7,788 nucleotides of DNA from an uncultured Eubacteriales bacterium (GTDB taxonomy: Bacteria; Bacillota; Clostridia; Oscillospirales; RGIG7773), in the NCBI GenBank assembly GCA_934541205.1, contig CAKTDK010000080.1, forward strand, positions 1-7,788, given 5' to 3'. The notes under the pieces were generated by a model, which ran no database searches, was not told the DNA's origin, and was given only the letters and a program-made list of their open reading frames with translations. The position numbers and the translations under genes were made by a program. Positions 6,489 to 7,788 of the stretch are shown piece after piece. How positions within the stretch are numbered: position 1 is the stretch's first letter; each line of letters starts with the position of its first letter.

Positions 6489-6534
6489 AATTAATAATTT
6501 TTCCAATCAACTATCATTGTATTCTTACTTTTTT

Positions 6535-6563
6535 ATAATATCATTTTCTAAATATAAAATCAA
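6535..6563 (-). promoter_or_regulatory. Promoter of the secreted-protein/LRR unit
   Basis: The minus strand has TTGATT (6558-6563), a 17-bp spacer and TATTAT (6535-6540) preceded by TGA, an extended -10 motif. It starts 11 bp after the terminator hairpin arm of the upstream gene. Transcription would begin near 6528, leaving a leader of about 106 nt before the ATG at 6422. Confidence 0.8.
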
Positions 6564-6573
6564 TAGTCATATA

Positions 6574-6606
6574 AAAAACCGCTTGGAATAATCCAAGCGT
6601 TTTTTT
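6574..6606. terminator. Bidirectional rho-independent terminator
   Basis: CGCTTGGA (6580-6587), a 4-nt loop and TCCAAGCG (6592-6599) form an 8-bp GC-containing stem. Runs of A on the left and T on the right give a T-tract in both directions; on the minus strand GTTTTTT follows the stem. It sits 31 bp after the stop of the LRR gene at 6631 and would end that transcript before the next promoter. Confidence 0.92.
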
Positions 6607-6630
6607 ATTTACAGCTTTTTAGAAAAAATA

Positions 6631-6724
6631 TCAACTAATGACCTGATTTTTTTCAAAATCATAATATTTATATTTATAACCGTTTTCTTTCACATATTTT
6701 TCAGCATAAGAACCTTTTTCTACA
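6631..6724 (-). repeat. 3' end shared with the other LRR gene (copy B)
   Basis: Partner of 4087-4180 with 6 mismatches in 94 gap-free positions. It encodes the final residues, including VEKGSYAEKYVKENGY, and the TGA stop. Confidence 0.85.
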
Positions 6725-7764
6725 TATAGAAAACCTTTATACTTATAATCCCACTTCTCATCATAAAGTTTTCCGTCAATTTTCTTGACACTGCTTGGAA
6801 TGATTATATATTCAAGGTTATCACAATTTTGTATCAAATTTCCGCCAAACCCTTCAACTGTATACGGAATTTCTAAACTTTTCAGCTGAGAGCAAGAATC
6901 AAAAGCCCCGCCTCCAATATATCTAACTCCCGATTCTATAACAATTTCTTTTAATTTAGTGCAATCTTTAAAAGCCCCATCTCCAATTACAGTAATATTC
7001 TTAGGAATTGTAATTCTTTCTATTGAAGACCTAAAAAAAGCTCCATTTGGTATGTAAAAGAGCTTGTCATTAAACACTACTTCTTTTAACATTTTTGTTT
7101 CTTCAAAAGCATTAATATCTATTTTTTTAATATTATCAGGAATTACATATTTTTCGCTTTCATAATAATTGGGACATTTTAAAATAACATCTTTTGCTTT
7201 ATTACATAAAATTCCATCCAAATCTGAAAAATACTTATTTTTTTCAGACACCTTATATTTTTTAAAATTTCCATTTCCAACATTAGCAAAAGTATTTATT
7301 TGACGATTTATATTAATGACACTTTCAGGAATATATAGACTATCTATAATATTCGTGTCTTTGGACATAAAAGACATATGGTAAATCTTCTGAACTCCTT
7401 CAGGAATTTTTACATTGCCTTTATATTCACCATTATATTTAATCAATACATTTGAAACAATATTAAAATCCTCAAAGGTTGCGTCTTTAGAGCTTCGGAA
7501 ATATAAATAGTTATAATATTCATCAATTGTATCACAATGGTTCTCTTTCATATCAATACTATTTTTTACCAAATATTCCTCATCAGTAGTTAATCCTTCA
7601 ATACCATAACAAACATCTTGTTCACCTGTGTTCGCCAGTATTTCCATTGTACTTACCTGTAACATTTCTGTTTGTGCATTTTCCGGTGAAAAAGTATGTT
7701 TTTTACATCCAAAAAAATTAAGTAACATAGATGCTATCAAAAAAATAATTATTAATTTTTTCAT
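6631..7764 (-). CDS. BspA-like leucine-rich-repeat lipoprotein (paralogue)
   Basis: A predicted surface lipoprotein of 377 residues. MKKLIIIFLIASMLLNFFGC is a lipoprotein signal peptide with lipidation expected at Cys20 (FFGC lipobox). A unique region of about 85 residues follows, rich in Glu and Tyr, which the other LRR protein lacks. LRR_5 elements begin at VKIPEGVQKI (118-127); the SEKNKYFSDLDGILCNKAKDVIL segment (173-195) and about five repeats between 205 and 335 follow (for example VIGDGAFKDCTKLKEI, YIGGGAFDSCSQLKSL), then the cap EKGSYAEKYVKENGY (349-363). I chose ATG 7762-7764 because AGGAGA (7769-7774) precedes it and the signal peptide then starts MKK. An in-frame ATG six codons earlier (7780-7782) lies ahead of that site. 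Its promoter lies outside the window; it ends at the terminator at 6574-6606, so it is a separate transcript from the downstream pair. The ligand is unknown. Confidence 0.9.
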   Translation of the reverse strand: MKKLIIIFLIASMLLNFFGCKKHTFSPENAQTEMLQVSTMEILANTGEQDVCYGIEGLTTDEEYLVKNSIDMKENHCDTIDEYYNYLYFRSSKDATFEDFNIVSNVLIKYNGEYKGNVKIPEGVQKIYHMSFMSKDTNIIDSLYIPESVININRQINTFANVGNGNFKKYKVSEKNKYFSDLDGILCNKAKDVILKCPNYYESEKYVIPDNIKKIDINAFEETKMLKEVVFNDKLFYIPNGAFFRSSIERITIPKNITVIGDGAFKDCTKLKEIVIESGVRYIGGGAFDSCSQLKSLEIPYTVEGFGGNLIQNCDNLEYIIIPSSVKKIDGKLYDEKWDYKYKGFLYVEKGSYAEKYVKENGYKYKYYDFEKNQVIS

Positions 7765-7768
7765 AATT

Positions 7769-7774
7769 TCTCCT
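7769..7774 (-). promoter_or_regulatory. Ribosome binding site deciding the start of the LRR gene at 7764
   Basis: AGGAGA lies 4-5 nt before ATG 7762-7764. The longer in-frame ATG at 7780-7782 is upstream of this site and has only six window bases before it, so it cannot be tested fully, but the MKK signal-peptide start favours 7764. Confidence 0.8.
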
Positions 7775-7788
7775 AAAAACATTTTAAT

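Overview
The window looks like AT-rich chromosomal DNA from a low-GC Gram-positive bacterium, most likely class Clostridia. The reasons are strong AGGAGG-type ribosome binding sites, sigma-A-like promoters with 17-bp spacers, an L7Ae-like gene ahead of rpsL (as in Firmicutes), a clostridial-looking EF-G, and BspA-like leucine-rich-repeat lipoproteins typical of gut and oral Clostridia. Every gene I can support is on the minus strand, so transcription runs from high to low coordinates.

Right part (about 4000-7788), surface/secreted module. A BspA-like LRR lipoprotein gene (6631-7764) ends at a strong bidirectional hairpin terminator. A good promoter (6535-6563) then drives a structured leader and a two-gene unit. 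The first gene encodes a secreted protein of unknown family (5059-6396, probably beginning at 6422 before a frameshift in its signal peptide). The second encodes another LRR lipoprotein (4087-5049), whose ribosome binding site overlaps the stop codon of the first. The two LRR genes share an almost identical 94-bp 3' end.

Left part (1-4002), str operon. A 15-bp-stem hairpin (4003-4038) separates the modules. The next base begins a near-consensus promoter (TTGACT, 17 bp, TATAAT) that drives rplGB (L7Ae-like), rpsL (S12), rpsG (S7), fusA (EF-G) and tuf (EF-Tu, cut by the window edge). The rpsL-rpsG gap is unusually long (185 bp) and holds nested inverted repeats that could be a site for ribosomal protein autoregulation. 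A second promoter probably precedes tuf. The str operon lies directly behind the lipoprotein module rather than behind rpoC.

The translation genes are ordinary housekeeping. The less familiar part is the secreted-protein/LRR-lipoprotein unit: its first gene has a signal peptide split between two reading frames at T-tracts, a 20-codon leader ORF that overlaps its start by ATGA, and a product I cannot assign to any family. No mobile element, CRISPR array, tRNA or rRNA was seen.
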